Shown in pieces: positions 20,529 through 30,049 of a DNA stretch of 64,000 bases; the first letter of the stretch is position 1; each line of letters opens with the position of its first letter. This stretch comes from Nemertoderma westbladi (taxonomy: Eukaryota > Xenacoelomorpha > Nemertodermatida > Nemertodermatidae). Made by a program: the position numbers and the translations under genes. The stretch covers positions 1 to 64,000 of the forward strand of contig JAUCBJ010008503.1 of NCBI GenBank assembly GCA_032718475.1. The letters are read 5' to 3'. The notes under the pieces were generated by a model. That model was not told where the DNA came from. It was given only the letters and a program-made list of their open reading frames with translations, and searched no databases.

Positions 20529-23354
20529 ATGGCAGATGACAATATCACAAATAAATGGATCAAAATCCGCGACGAATTTCCAATACTATTCGACGGCAAA
20601 GTTCGCCAAATGTATGGCCCATCAGTAAAAATCCACATTCAGGACGGCGCTTATCCTGCCAAAGTATATACACCTCGTCAGATACCAGTTCCATTACGTA
20701 ACGCAGTCAAGAAGGAACTAGAAGCTATGTGCCAAGGTGGGATAATAGAACGTGATGATGACAGTGCTCCAGATTGGGTAGCACCCATGGTAGCAATACC
20801 AAAAAAGCGGCATGGTGACGAACCACCCACCGTTCGCATAACAGTTGATTTTCGCTCACTCAACAAATCATTAGTAAGACCTGTGTTCCAAGTTCGTTCA
20901 CCCCGTGACATTGTCAGTAGCATCCCAACATGGGCGAAATACTTTACAGTAGTCGACGGCCTTAAGGGCTACTGGCAGGTTGGACTACACCCTGATAGTA
21001 GACACTATACATCATTCATAACACCATTCGGTCGATATAAGTATACACGCCTACCAATGGGCATCGCTTCAGCAGCAGACGAGTATAATGCCCGCGTATT
21101 CAAGGTGATCGATCCGATACCATGCGCTGAAAATATCGTAGAAGACATAATAATATTTAGTCATACTATGGAAGAACATATCATTGATGTCCATACTGTA
21201 CTACAACGATGCGCAGAATACGGGATATCACTTAACTCTAAAAAAGTTCAATTCTGCCAAACAGAAGCCAAGTTTGGAGGCTTTCTTGTAGCACAGGGAA
21301 AATACCGCATTGACCCTGACCTAACAAAGGATATTCGTGAATTTCCCACACCATCATGTCGAACAGACCTCAAATCCTTCTTAGGACTGGTTAACCAAGT
21401 GGGTGATTTCGATCCAAACCTCACCAAATTAACAGAACCACTTCGTGGATTGGACAAAAATAACATCGAATGGAACTGGAACGATTCTCATCAGCAAGCC
21501 TTTGAAATAGCTCGCATCGAACTTGCCAAACCACGATTCCTCAGTTACTACGACCCATCTCGCCCAACACGTCTCCATGCTGATGCATCACGGGAAGGTG
21601 GACTCGGGTTTTTACTTTACCAACACGATCCAACCGACAAACGATGGAAAGTGATCCAAAGTGGGTCACGGAAGCTGGCCAAGTCTGAACAGAATAGTTG
21701 GGCAATTATAGAACTTGAGTGTCTCGCAGTGCTCTGGGCCATCGATAAATGCCGAATGAAACTGGAGGGTATGTCCCAATTTACAGTCTTAACAGACCAC
21801 CTACCACTGGTGCCAATACTTAATACAAAGCGGTTGGATCAAATCGAGAATGTACGTCTCCTGAAAATGCGGATGAAACTGAACCGATACTGTTTCACAA
21901 CACAACACATACCTGGAAAATTTCAAGCAGCTGCTGACGCACTATCGCGAATCAATAAACATCCTGCATCAATCGATGACATCATGATTCAGGATGACGA
22001 AGGGCACACCGCCCGAGCCCAAGTCGCCGCTCTGACCCTAACCGAAAATAAACAAGAGGTTGACTTAGCTCTTCAACAAATACTAGATGCAGGCAAGATA
22101 GAAAACGAATACATCGAACTTCGGAAAGTAATAAACAATGGATTCCCTCAATATAAGAGCGAGTTAAGCGAATCTTTACATGCTTACTGGCCCAATCGAA
22201 ATGAACTCTGTATTGACGACCACGGCATTATTATCAAAGGCCATCAACTTCTCATACCACGGTCCCAAAGACGAAGAGTACTTAATGACATACATGCATC
22301 ACACCAGGGCCTTACGAAAACATTGGAACGTGCCCGCAATTCGGTTTGGTGGCCCAACATCACCAATGACGTATCACAAATGGTACGCAACTGTCAGTGC
22401 GCACAATTCCAACCAAGCCAAGCGGCTGAACCACAGCAAGACCAGCAACCAGCAACTGAACCCATGGACCGTCTTCATGTGGACTTCACCGCCTATGCAG
22501 GAAGGAAATTCATCATCATCGCTGATGAATTCTCAGGATGGCCATTTATCATTGATATGGGTTCCAAAACAGACGCACCAAGAGTTATTGAACAATATCG
22601 CCGTCTCTTTGCTGATTGGGGTGCACCCCGACATATGAAATCCGACGGTGGACCTCCATTCCTTAGTAAGGCATTGGCTGAATTCTACCGCGAGTGGAAT
22701 ATTGACCATAAGACATCATCACCTCACCTCCCTTCCACCAATGGAAGAGCTGAAAACGCTGTGAAAACTGCCAAGAAACTGATCAAAAGCTGCTGGGACA
22801 TAGACAAACAGAAAGTCAATGAACAAGATTTCCGTAAAGGGCTGCTAGCTATTCGTAACTCGGATAAAAATGGAGGACCATCACCGGCTGAGCGATTCTT
22901 GGGCCGACGTTTACGCGAAACGTTGCCTCGACACCCTGAGGCTATGATCCATGATCAGGTCACCCGTTCTAACCGTGAAATTCGTGAATCATACAGACAG
23001 GAAAGGGCTGAAGAAGGGTACAATTCCCATACAAAGTCACTGCCCCCATTGACAACCGGAACAGCTGTTTTAGTGCAGAATCCAGATTCAAAGCTGTGGA
23101 ACACCAAAGCCATTGTTAAAGAATGTAAACCATATCATGAGTATATCATCAAACTCCCCAACAACCGAATCCTACGCCGACATCGCCGTTTTTTACGTCC
23201 TATTCATAAAAATCGGGTCCTACTAAATACTACAAAAAGCACAAAACAAGCACAAAAAAGCACAAAAAAGTCAAGAAAAGCACAAAAAAGCACAAAAAAG
23301 GTAAAAAAAAAGCACAAAAAAGCACAAAAAAACAAACTGATAGCTGTTTATTGA
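20529..23354 (+). CDS. pol: Ty3/gypsy Pol: reverse transcriptase, RNase H, integrase (tail from an inserted transposon)
   Basis: Largest retroelement ORF. RT domain about residues 20-270, with the palm motif read as IVEDIIIFS, so the usual Y-x-D-D is V-E-D-I (E205 D206). RNase H follows about 300-480 (LHADAS, ELECLAVLWA, LTDHLPL, ADALSR). Integrase about 570-860: HASH zinc-binding start but the cysteine pair is CQC rather than C-x2-C, then the catalytic triad D652, D706, E742 (D-x53-D-x35-E). The last ~46 residues (Lys-rich, from 23215) come from the inserted element 23215-24436; the original C-terminus continues at 24437. The frame is open upstream of the ATG at 20529 across the element removed at 17676-20517. 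The altered catalytic residue argues against present activity. Confidence 0.9.
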   Translation: MADDNITNKWIKIRDEFPILFDGKVRQMYGPSVKIHIQDGAYPAKVYTPRQIPVPLRNAVKKELEAMCQGGIIERDDDSAPDWVAPMVAIPKKRHGDEPPTVRITVDFRSLNKSLVRPVFQVRSPRDIVSSIPTWAKYFTVVDGLKGYWQVGLHPDSRHYTSFITPFGRYKYTRLPMGIASAADEYNARVFKVIDPIPCAENIVEDIIIFSHTMEEHIIDVHTVLQRCAEYGISLNSKKVQFCQTEAKFGGFLVAQGKYRIDPDLTKDIREFPTPSCRTDLKSFLGLVNQVGDFDPNLTKLTEPLRGLDKNNIEWNWNDSHQQAFEIARIELAKPRFLSYYDPSRPTRLHADASREGGLGFLLYQHDPTDKRWKVIQSGSRKLAKSEQNSWAIIELECLAVLWAIDKCRMKLEGMSQFTVLTDHLPLVPILNTKRLDQIENVRLLKMRMKLNRYCFTTQHIPGKFQAAADALSRINKHPASIDDIMIQDDEGHTARAQVAALTLTENKQEVDLALQQILDAGKIENEYIELRKVINNGFPQYKSELSESLHAYWPNRNELCIDDHGIIIKGHQLLIPRSQRRRVLNDIHASHQGLTKTLERARNSVWWPNITNDVSQMVRNCQCAQFQPSQAAEPQQDQQPATEPMDRLHVDFTAYAGRKFIIIADEFSGWPFIIDMGSKTDAPRVIEQYRRLFADWGAPRHMKSDGGPPFLSKALAEFYREWNIDHKTSSPHLPSTNGRAENAVKTAKKLIKSCWDIDKQKVNEQDFRKGLLAIRNSDKNGGPSPAERFLGRRLRETLPRHPEAMIHDQVTRSNREIRESYRQERAEEGYNSHTKSLPPLTTGTAVLVQNPDSKLWNTKAIVKECKPYHEYIIKLPNNRILRRHRRFLRPIHKNRVLLNTTKSTKQAQKSTKKSRKAQKSTKKVKKKHKKAQKNKLIAVY

Positions 23355-24436
23355 GCTTGTAATAGAACAGATGATAGAATCAATATCATGTAGTATTACA
23401 GGTATTAAGTTATTACACTGTCAGACTGTTACAGGTACATGTAGTATTATTGTCATTACAGGTACAGCCCTACCCCGAGCACCATGGCTGCCTGGTGCAA
23501 TATCAGGCTAATGTCAGAATGTAAACATGGTTCAATTCAAATATCAGGATAGAACTTATAATACTGTAATAGACTTTGTTATTGTCACATTGTCAACTTA
23601 TCAGCGTTCTGGTTAATTACTTGTAACGATGTGGGAGATGTAGCGACGCAGCATAGGCGCTTGTAAACTGGATGTCAGTGTTGACCGAAATCGCGATTAT
23701 TCTGTTATTGGAATGCCTTTATTCACCGATAAATCGACATACTGTACAATTATCACATCACGGTCTGCCCGAACCTCTCGAGTGGGCGATCGATAACGTC
23801 TGAGGACAAGTATGATGATATTAGTCATAGTCATACTTGCAAGAATCTCGCCTTCTGTCTTGAATCTGCCTTGGTTACGATATCTGCGTCTGTTGGAAAC
23901 ACAGTTCCTGCCTGGGGTTAACCACTGCTGTTGTAACACTACTGTATACTTTGAAATTTCTATAATAACTGCCAGATTGTTTGCAATGTTGTTTAGGAGT
24001 TCATGCGTACTTATCTTATATATCAATATTCTATTTTATTTTACCTTAATTTACGACCCCCATGAGTGCCTTAGATCCTGGGTGTTCTTTCCCACGATCG
24101 TAATTTACTGTAGTTTTATTAAGCTATTAATCTATACTGTATATATGTGTTTTATTATGTTTTTTTTATTGTGATTTTAATTACAAATACACTTTGCAGT
24201 ATTGTGGCCTTTACATACTGTAGGTCAGAACGTTGCAAATTAATCAATCATAGGCGTATGGGTTACCTTCGTATGTGGGGGGTGTCTGTTTTTTGTACTT
24301 TTTTTACTTTTTTTGTGCTTTTTTTTTACTTTTTTTGTGCTTTTTTTTACTTTTTTTGTGCTTTTTTGTGCTTTTCTTGACTTTTTTGTGCTTTTTTGTG
24401 CTTGTTTTGTGCTTTTTGTAGTATTTAGTAGGACCC
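23215..24436. mobile_element. 1.22-kb TIR element with AGCACAAAAA arrays, exact 9-bp TSD ATAAAAATC (class 1)
   Basis: ATAAAAATC at 23206-23214 and 24437-24445. Inverted termini GGGTCCTACTAAATACTAC. Both ends are runs of AGCACAAAAA (left, 23232-23335) and its complement (right, 24300-24415). No transposase in the ~900-bp centre. It truncates the gypsy Pol C-terminus. Its terminus is almost the same as that of 45198-45666. Confidence 0.9.
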
Positions 24437-24577
24437 ATAAAAATCCAGTATCTGGAGTCATAAAGCCACAACAAACACCTGACGTGAACCAAGATTCGAC
24501 CTCAGGTAATGATAACCAACCAATAACAAGAAACGAGGAATTATCCACACACACGACCCAATCACCACAGTCACAAC
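24437..24577 (+). pseudogene. Gypsy Pol C-terminal extension, part 1
   Basis: In frame with the integrase C-terminus once 23215-24436 and one TSD copy are removed. It encodes a Pro/Thr/Gln-rich hydrophilic tail (NQDSTSGNDNQPITRNEE...) and is cut by the hAT-like insertion at 24578. Confidence 0.75.
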
Positions 24578-24782
24578 TAGGGCTCAACAGAAGCTTCGGC
24601 TTCGGTTCGGTTCGGGCCGAAGTTTGGCAATTTCGGTTCGGTTCGGCTTCTGCAATTGATACTGCAGAAGCCCGGAGCAAACTTTGCTAAATATTCCAAG
24701 TATTACATTGACTGATTGAGACCAGAAGACAGTACAGCAGTAAGACTAATCAATCTGTCCATCGTTGTACTAATTAATTTTG

Positions 24783-26052
24783 GGGTGTAAACGTTAAGCA
24801 GACACTGGTGCAGAGCAGACAGTGGTGTAGACAGTGATGCAGACAGTGATGCAGACACCTGGTGCAGACAGTGGTGCAGACACTGGTGTAGACAGTGGTG
24901 CAGACAGTGGTGCAGACACTGGTGCAGACAGTGGTGCAGACAGTGGTGCATACACTGGTGCAGACAGTAAAGGGGCGAGCAGGTTAGTAAAGGAGCAGTT
25001 TAGTAAAGGAGCAGGTTTCAGAGGAGTATTGGGGGAACCAAAACAATAAACGTTATTGTTTTGCGGGCTAAGAATACCCAAGGGCCAAGAATACTCACAG
25101 GCTAAGAATACTCGCGGGCTAAGAATTCCTGAGACCTTTACTGTAGTTAGCTGGTTAGTGAATGTATATTCCCAGCATGAGACAATAACTTAATTACTGT
25201 AGCTCGTTTTATTATACATTAATAAGCAGTGGCTCCAGTAAAGGTAAACAAATTAAACACTCTGTATAAAGTAGGACATGTATAAACAATCAATAAACCT
25301 CATTCCTTGGAGACATTGTTTTGGTTAGAAAAGCCCACCACTGTAACCTGCTCCTTTCCGTTAATTAAGTAATGGAGATTAGTTTATTGTTTTGGTTAGA
25401 AAACACCACCACTGTAACACCATCGGTCAGGTCGGTACGCATATGAACGATAACCAACCTTTCAGTAGTTGGTCGCATATTTGTAGATAATAAAGTCTAT
25501 GATAAAATATAATATAATAGTGCCTGGTGGTATTGTGTTTTGTGGTACTCTGGTATTTCAGTATTTTCACCAGGTGTCTGCACCAGTGTCTGCACCACTG
25601 TCTGCACCACTGTCTGCACCAGTGTCTGCACCACTGTCTGCACCACTGTCTGCATCACTGTCTGCACCAGTGTCTGCACCAGTGTCTGCACCACTGCCTG
25701 CACCACTGTCTGCACCACTGTCTGCACCACTGTCTGCACCACTGTCTGCACCACTGTCCGCACCAGGTGTCTGCACCACTGTCCGCACCAGGTGTCTGCA
25801 CCACTGTCTGCACCAGTGTCTGCACCACAGTCTGCACGCTGCACCACTGTCTGCACCAGTGTCTGCACCACTGTCCGCACCAGGTGTCTGCACCACTGTC
25901 TGCACCACTGTCTGCACCAGGTGTCTGCACCACTGTCCGCACCAGGTGTCTGCACCACTGTCTGCACCAATGTCTGCACCACTGTCTGCATCGCTGTCTG
26001 CACCAGTGTTTGCACCAGTGTCTGCACCACTGTCTGCTTAACGTTTACACCC
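24783..26052. mobile_element. 1.27-kb TIR element nested in the hAT-like element, 9-bp TSD (class 1)
   Basis: Inverted termini GGGTGTAAACGTTAAGCAGA. Flanking 9-mers TTAATTTTG (24774-24782) and TTAATTGTG (26053-26061) differ at one base. The arms are inverted arrays of the 12-bp unit CAGTGGTGCAGA (24800-24965) and its complement (25570-26040). The centre carries two copies of the shared core (25310-25355, 25378-25425). Long frames through the arrays are repeat-encoded. Confidence 0.85.
25568..26040. repeat. 12-bp tandem array (CACTGTCTGCAC)
   Basis: About 38 units of CACTGTCTGCAC and variants CAGTGTCTGCAC, CAGGTGTCTGCAC and CACTGTCCGCAC. Because 12 is a multiple of 3, every frame stays open on both strands, which produces spurious ORFs. 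Confidence 0.95.
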
Positions 26053-26680
26053 TTAATTGTGGACTGAACTTCCATTTAAAAAATGGCATTATTTTTTTAA
26101 TTGTTTCCAGTTTACTTGGGTAGTTTCAAAATTAGCTTAATTATACAGTAGTTTAGGTTAGGCTAAATATTGCCATTTTACTTTGTAGTACCTATTTTTT
26201 AATTAATCATAACTTTGATACATAATACCAAATATACCTACCACCTCATATAAATTGTATTACAAAGACTACCTGTACTTTTAGTGAGGTTTTCTAAATT
26301 TGATGTCACTACTGACTACTGTACGGCTTACTACGGGTGAAAATGTGGTGCATACAGTAAGTGCATGCATACAGTAAGTATACAGTAGTTTAGGTTAGTA
26401 ATGTACAGTAATGTAAATATCTGAATATTGCCATTTTATTTTGTAGGACTTATTTTTTTAATTAATCATAGCTTTCTCGCTAAGTCCGCAGACCAAATAG
26501 GTACCAGTCTGCCAGTGCCAGTCAGCCAGTATAGTGACGTAAATACGAATTTATGACCATAACTTGCTAACTTTCTGAACTTCGGTTCGGATTCGGTTCG
26601 GTTCGGCCCGAAGTTAGCCCTGCTTCGGTTCGGTTCGGTTCGGCCCCATAAAGTGCCTTCTGTTGAACCCTAGTCACAAC

Positions 26681-26769
26681 CAGCAACACCCACCATAGAA
26701 AACAATGTACCAATGACACGCCACTCCACACGATACGTGATACCACCTCGCCGCCTAATCGCTGAGATA
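26681..26769 (+). pseudogene. Gypsy Pol C-terminal end, part 2
   Basis: After the 8-bp TSD the Pol tail resumes and ends at TAA (26767-26769) with a basic RYVIPPRRL motif. Reading frame and position agree with the C-terminal end of a gypsy polyprotein. Confidence 0.7.
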
Positions 26770-26861
26770 TAAACTATAGAAACTCTTATATCGAACTTAA
26801 GTGATATAAACAACAATTATGAAACTCCATAAAAACTGAAGCATAAACTTAATCAACCCTA

Positions 26862-26873
26862 GAAGAGGGGGGC
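26862..26873 (+). promoter_or_regulatory. Polypurine tract of the gypsy element
   Basis: AGAAGAGGGGGG immediately before CATG TGTTAGGAGC. This is the expected plus-strand priming site directly upstream of a 3' LTR. Confidence 0.7.
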
Positions 26874-26876
26874 ATG

Positions 26877-27140
26877 TGTTAGGAGCATAACTCATATAGG
26901 ACCTAACGACATATTACTCATAAAAACTACAGCAGGACTGACTGTATCCCGGACTGTACGCCAGTGTTGTACTTAGGCCTAGATATATATATACGCGCAT
27001 GTGCCGTGCATGCTGTACTGCTGTTTGCAGACAGCGCAGAGTACCGTTGTAGTTGACTACATGATTATTGATCACTGGCCCTATACGTTGTTGTGATAAC
27101 GCGAGCCTATTATTATTATTATTGTCCATCACTAATATAA
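26877..27140 (+). repeat. Probable gypsy 3' LTR
   Basis: Begins TGTTAGGAGCATAACTC after the polypurine tract, as many gypsy LTRs begin TGTTA..., and plausibly ends ...CACTAATATAACA at about 27140. The end is uncertain because no second LTR copy was found in the window. Confidence 0.55.
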
Positions 27141-28426
27141 CATGTTATTGCTAGGTTTTTGTAGTAGGCCTATTTACAGATTTATGTCAGGCTGTTGGCC
27201 CTATTTGTCTGTTTGTATATTTGATTGATTAGATTGACATTGACTGATTGACCTGACTGTCAGACTGTATCCGCTATATTGTCAAACAGTCTACTGGCTG
27301 ACTGGACTGGCAGGTCCATATACCTGACTGCAGTTGAGATTGAGATTATTTATTGAGGACTAATACTGTAATAGGGCCTATAGTATCGGAACGAAACAAC
27401 AACTGGTAAAGATATGCATGACCAACTGAAAGTATTTAACAAGGATTTAACACAAAGTACCAAATCGAATTAGTTAAAATCACAAATTAAATTTTAAAAA
27501 CAGAAAAAGAATAGGCCTAAGTACGAAGTAGGCCTATGTTCTGATGTTTGTTAAAATAAAAGCTTGGTAACACAAATTAATTAAAATCACGAATCGAATT
27601 TAGGAATGTATGCAAGCTAAGTTAAAAGTTAAAATCACGCTTAAAATAGGCCTACAGAAATCACTTCAAAATCAAACCTAAAATCACTTTAAAATCACGC
27701 TTAAAAACACATTAAAATTACGCTTAAAATCACTGAAATTATTTAATTTATAGTACCAAACCAATTAATTAAAATCACAGGTATATTAGCCTCGAGGAAT
27801 GCCCCTTGCAGCCTTGAGGTAAAGACCTAGTCTGCCAGGCAGATCCAGGAAAAAACCCTCTTGCTTATAGAACCAAACATACCAAACTTGTCCCATTTTT
27901 ACCCCGTCTTACCCTAAAAAAGGAATGTAAAATTGTTCCTATGAGCTGCGCGACTTTTTGAGATATGCTGAGCTGAGCTGATATGCATGACATGAGCTGC
28001 GCGATTTTGTATGGATTATGATGAGGTGCGCGTGATGTCGAAACTCAGAACATTTTCAAAAGCGTAGGCCTCCGGTACTTGCGCGCTAATGCATGAATTC
28101 CAACCTGGTATTAGCTGATTAGGCTAACCTGCTACTGTACAGCCGTACGCTACACTAGGTGCTCGTGCTAGGCTGCTAGGCCTACCAACTGACCAGCCTA
28201 CAGTTTGTTATTTATTCGTTTGAGTCCTTTACCGAGCCATACAGGAACAGGATTAGGCCTAGCAGCCCTGCCTGCCTGCAGCCTGGCAACTGCCATTCTA
28301 TAACTGTATAATATAACGGTACCAGGTACAGGTACGGTAGGCCTATATGTTGTTTAAATTTAACCTACCGGTAAAATTAAATAATGTGATTTCTGTATTT
28401 GGACAGTTATATATCGTAATAGAAAA
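27141..28426. other. Region upstream of the CRTC gene
   Basis: No gene. Contains a dozen or so scattered TTAAAATCAC words (27470-27790), a dispersed repeat (27925-28110) also present at 44930-45135, and AT-rich sequence leading to the CRTC start. No clear TATA element was assigned. Confidence 0.5.
27925..28110. repeat. Dispersed repeat, copy 1
   Basis: Shares with 44930-45135 the ordered blocks GGAATGTAAAATTGTTC, TTTTTGAGATATGC, GAGCTGCGCGATTTTGT, GGATTATGATGAGGTGCGCG and GCGCGCTAATGCATGAA. Family unknown; ends not placed. Confidence 0.7.
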
Positions 28427-30049
28427 ATGAATAATCCTAGGAAATTCAGTGAAAAGATTGCATTGCATACACAGAAACAAGCAGAGGAGACAGCAGCATT
28501 CGATGCTATCATGAAGGAGGTTTCCAATATTCCATTTGTACACTTATCAACAAATACCTTCAATGCTGTTTCAATGCCTAATGTTATTGAGACCTCTCGC
28601 CAATCTCGGCTCTCCCTACATCAGGCAAACATCGACCTACAGGGTGCCCTGGCAAACCTCAGTTGTATGACAGGAGCCTCTTCCGTAGTCCCTCCACTAG
28701 GTCACTCATCTCGGAGTGGAAGCACCCACTCACTGCACGGAGGTACACCCAAGTGCAATCTGCCCAGCCCTGTGTTTCAACGAGAGCGATTAGGCTCTAC
28801 TAGTAATGCACCGAGCGCCCGCTCTGCTCGATATTATGCTAAACGAGATTCTTCTCCATATTCGAAACCTTACCTCAGCCCACCGCCGGAGGGCTGGCGA
28901 CGCACTGCATCCGATTCGGCGCTACACTGGAGTGCTCGACACAGTCGAGATGGCAGTGCGGCTGGCTCCCATCACCCTTCCCCTATCGGTAGCCACTACA
29001 TCCAAAGAGGCAGCATTGTGGATCATTCTGGTGCAGAACTACATAACCATTTGTTGCGTATAATGCAACAGGGGCAGGCCCAAAGTTTGCAACTCAAACC
29101 TGTTCAAGTTCCACAACCCAATGATGCATCTCAACCCATACCTGGCATACATCTTTTTCCATCAAATGCTGCTGCCAGTAGTGGTGGAAGTCTGCCAGAC
29201 CTGCCCCAACTTTTAGACTTCGCACTCTCATCAGTATCACCTGTGTCCACATCGCCCATGCGAATTTCGCCTCACTCTGCTGCCAACCAGAGTCAACCTC
29301 TCCTTGAAAATCATTCCTTACAAGGTCACCAACGTATACCCTTGCGACAGACCATGTCAAACCCTCAACCACACTCAATACAATCTTATGGGATGGCCAA
29401 TATACCTCCTCAACGAGATTATAGAGTCCCGCAGGTTGAATCGTACCAGCAACAGGTCAACCTTGATCCACAAACAAATCAGACTAATTTCCCACCAATT
29501 GCGGATCTTAATTTCTGCATATCAAATCCCCTACAGTTTGCACCGAATTTGCCTGTTACACAAAATCCCAACAACCATATAGAATGTGAGCCACTACGGG
29601 AATTCCCGACCCCCTACCCTGCGGGTTGTTTCCTCACGAACGAACAAACCTCGACTTTACAGAAACAATTCGCAGATTTTTCAATGTTTCCTGGCATTGG
29701 CAATAGAGATTTAGCGACATCTATATTTCCAGACGGAGAAACCCCATGTAGTTTCGCTGATAAATCTCAACATGTGCAAACATCTGGCGCATACCAATCC
29801 ACTGCAATCACCAGTCCTAACAACAATCCCAAAAAGGATTGCGCTAACACCATACCTGATATTGTACTCACCAGTACTCTTTCCCAGGATCTTGCTGAAT
29901 CATTTGATATTGATGTGTTGCTCGCTTCCGATGAGGCCCTAACCGCAGATCTCGATCCTATTGACCTGGACGGGCTAAGGATGCTCGCAGATGACAATCT
30001 ATTAGCTGACTCATCTGTTGAAGATTCGTTTCGTTTGGATCTTTTGTAG
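28427..30049 (+). CDS. CRTC: CREB-regulated transcription coactivator (CRTC/TORC), single exon
   Basis: CRTCs enter the nucleus when dephosphorylated and co-activate CREB bZIP target genes downstream of cAMP and calcium. The 540-residue ORF starts in a good context (AAAATGA) with the family N-terminus NNPRKFSEKIALHTQKQAEE, the CREB-binding helix. WRRTASDSALH at 157-167 is the SIK/AMPK-14-3-3 switch; S162, with Leu at +4, corresponds to CRTC2 Ser171. IPGIHLFPS and GGSLPDL (S255) are further conserved blocks. PDIVLT at 477-482 matches the calcineurin-docking region, and the acidic C-terminus (ID..L DGLRMLADDN ... EDSFRLDLL) is the transactivation domain. All domains lie in one uninterrupted frame, whereas CRTC genes normally have many introns; this may be an ancient retrogene or a generally intron-poor locus. 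Confidence 0.95.
   Translation: MNNPRKFSEKIALHTQKQAEETAAFDAIMKEVSNIPFVHLSTNTFNAVSMPNVIETSRQSRLSLHQANIDLQGALANLSCMTGASSVVPPLGHSSRSGSTHSLHGGTPKCNLPSPVFQRERLGSTSNAPSARSARYYAKRDSSPYSKPYLSPPPEGWRRTASDSALHWSARHSRDGSAAGSHHPSPIGSHYIQRGSIVDHSGAELHNHLLRIMQQGQAQSLQLKPVQVPQPNDASQPIPGIHLFPSNAAASSGGSLPDLPQLLDFALSSVSPVSTSPMRISPHSAANQSQPLLENHSLQGHQRIPLRQTMSNPQPHSIQSYGMANIPPQRDYRVPQVESYQQQVNLDPQTNQTNFPPIADLNFCISNPLQFAPNLPVTQNPNNHIECEPLREFPTPYPAGCFLTNEQTSTLQKQFADFSMFPGIGNRDLATSIFPDGETPCSFADKSQHVQTSGAYQSTAITSPNNNPKKDCANTIPDIVLTSTLSQDLAESFDIDVLLASDEALTADLDPIDLDGLRMLADDNLLADSSVEDSFRLDLL

Larger units (their letters stand above)
24578..26672. mobile_element. 2.1-kb hAT-like TIR element, exact 8-bp TSD GTCACAAC
   Basis: GTCACAAC at 24570-24577 and 26673-26680. 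Inverted termini TAGGGCTCAACAGAAG / TAGGGTTCAACAGAAG. An 8-bp TSD with a TAGGG end fits the hAT superfamily. Both ends have TTCGGTTCGG clusters (24596-24650, 26578-26645). The centre contains the nested element 24783-26052 and a ~80-bp direct duplication (26143-26220 and 26383-26475, sharing ATTGCCATTTTA). No transposase remains. Confidence 0.85.
15270..27140 (+). mobile_element. Old Ty3/gypsy retroelement split by five DNA transposons
   Basis: Pieces of one gypsy element lie in order: Gag end (about 15280-15361 and 15776-16250), short linkers (17623-17675), Pol (20523-23214), Pol tail (24437-24577 and 26681-26769), a purine tract AGAAGAGGGGGG (26862-26873) and a probable 3' LTR. Each gap is exactly one TIR element bounded by a TSD, and removing each element with one TSD copy joins the flanks with the reading frame preserved at most joins. 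No protease is recognisable between Gag and RT, and no 5' LTR was found, so the 5' end is uncertain. Confidence 0.85.

Noticed and set aside
23696-24174. Short ORFs in the centre of 23215-24436 as a transposase
   Set aside because: About 110-120 residues, hydrophobic, no DDE or zinc-finger motifs.
25497-26123. Overlapping ORFs up to 198 residues on both strands
   Set aside because: A 12-bp array leaves every frame open; not coding.
24578-26672. Transib/RAG-like element
   Set aside because: TSD is 8 bp and the terminus TAGGG; a hAT-like assignment fits better.
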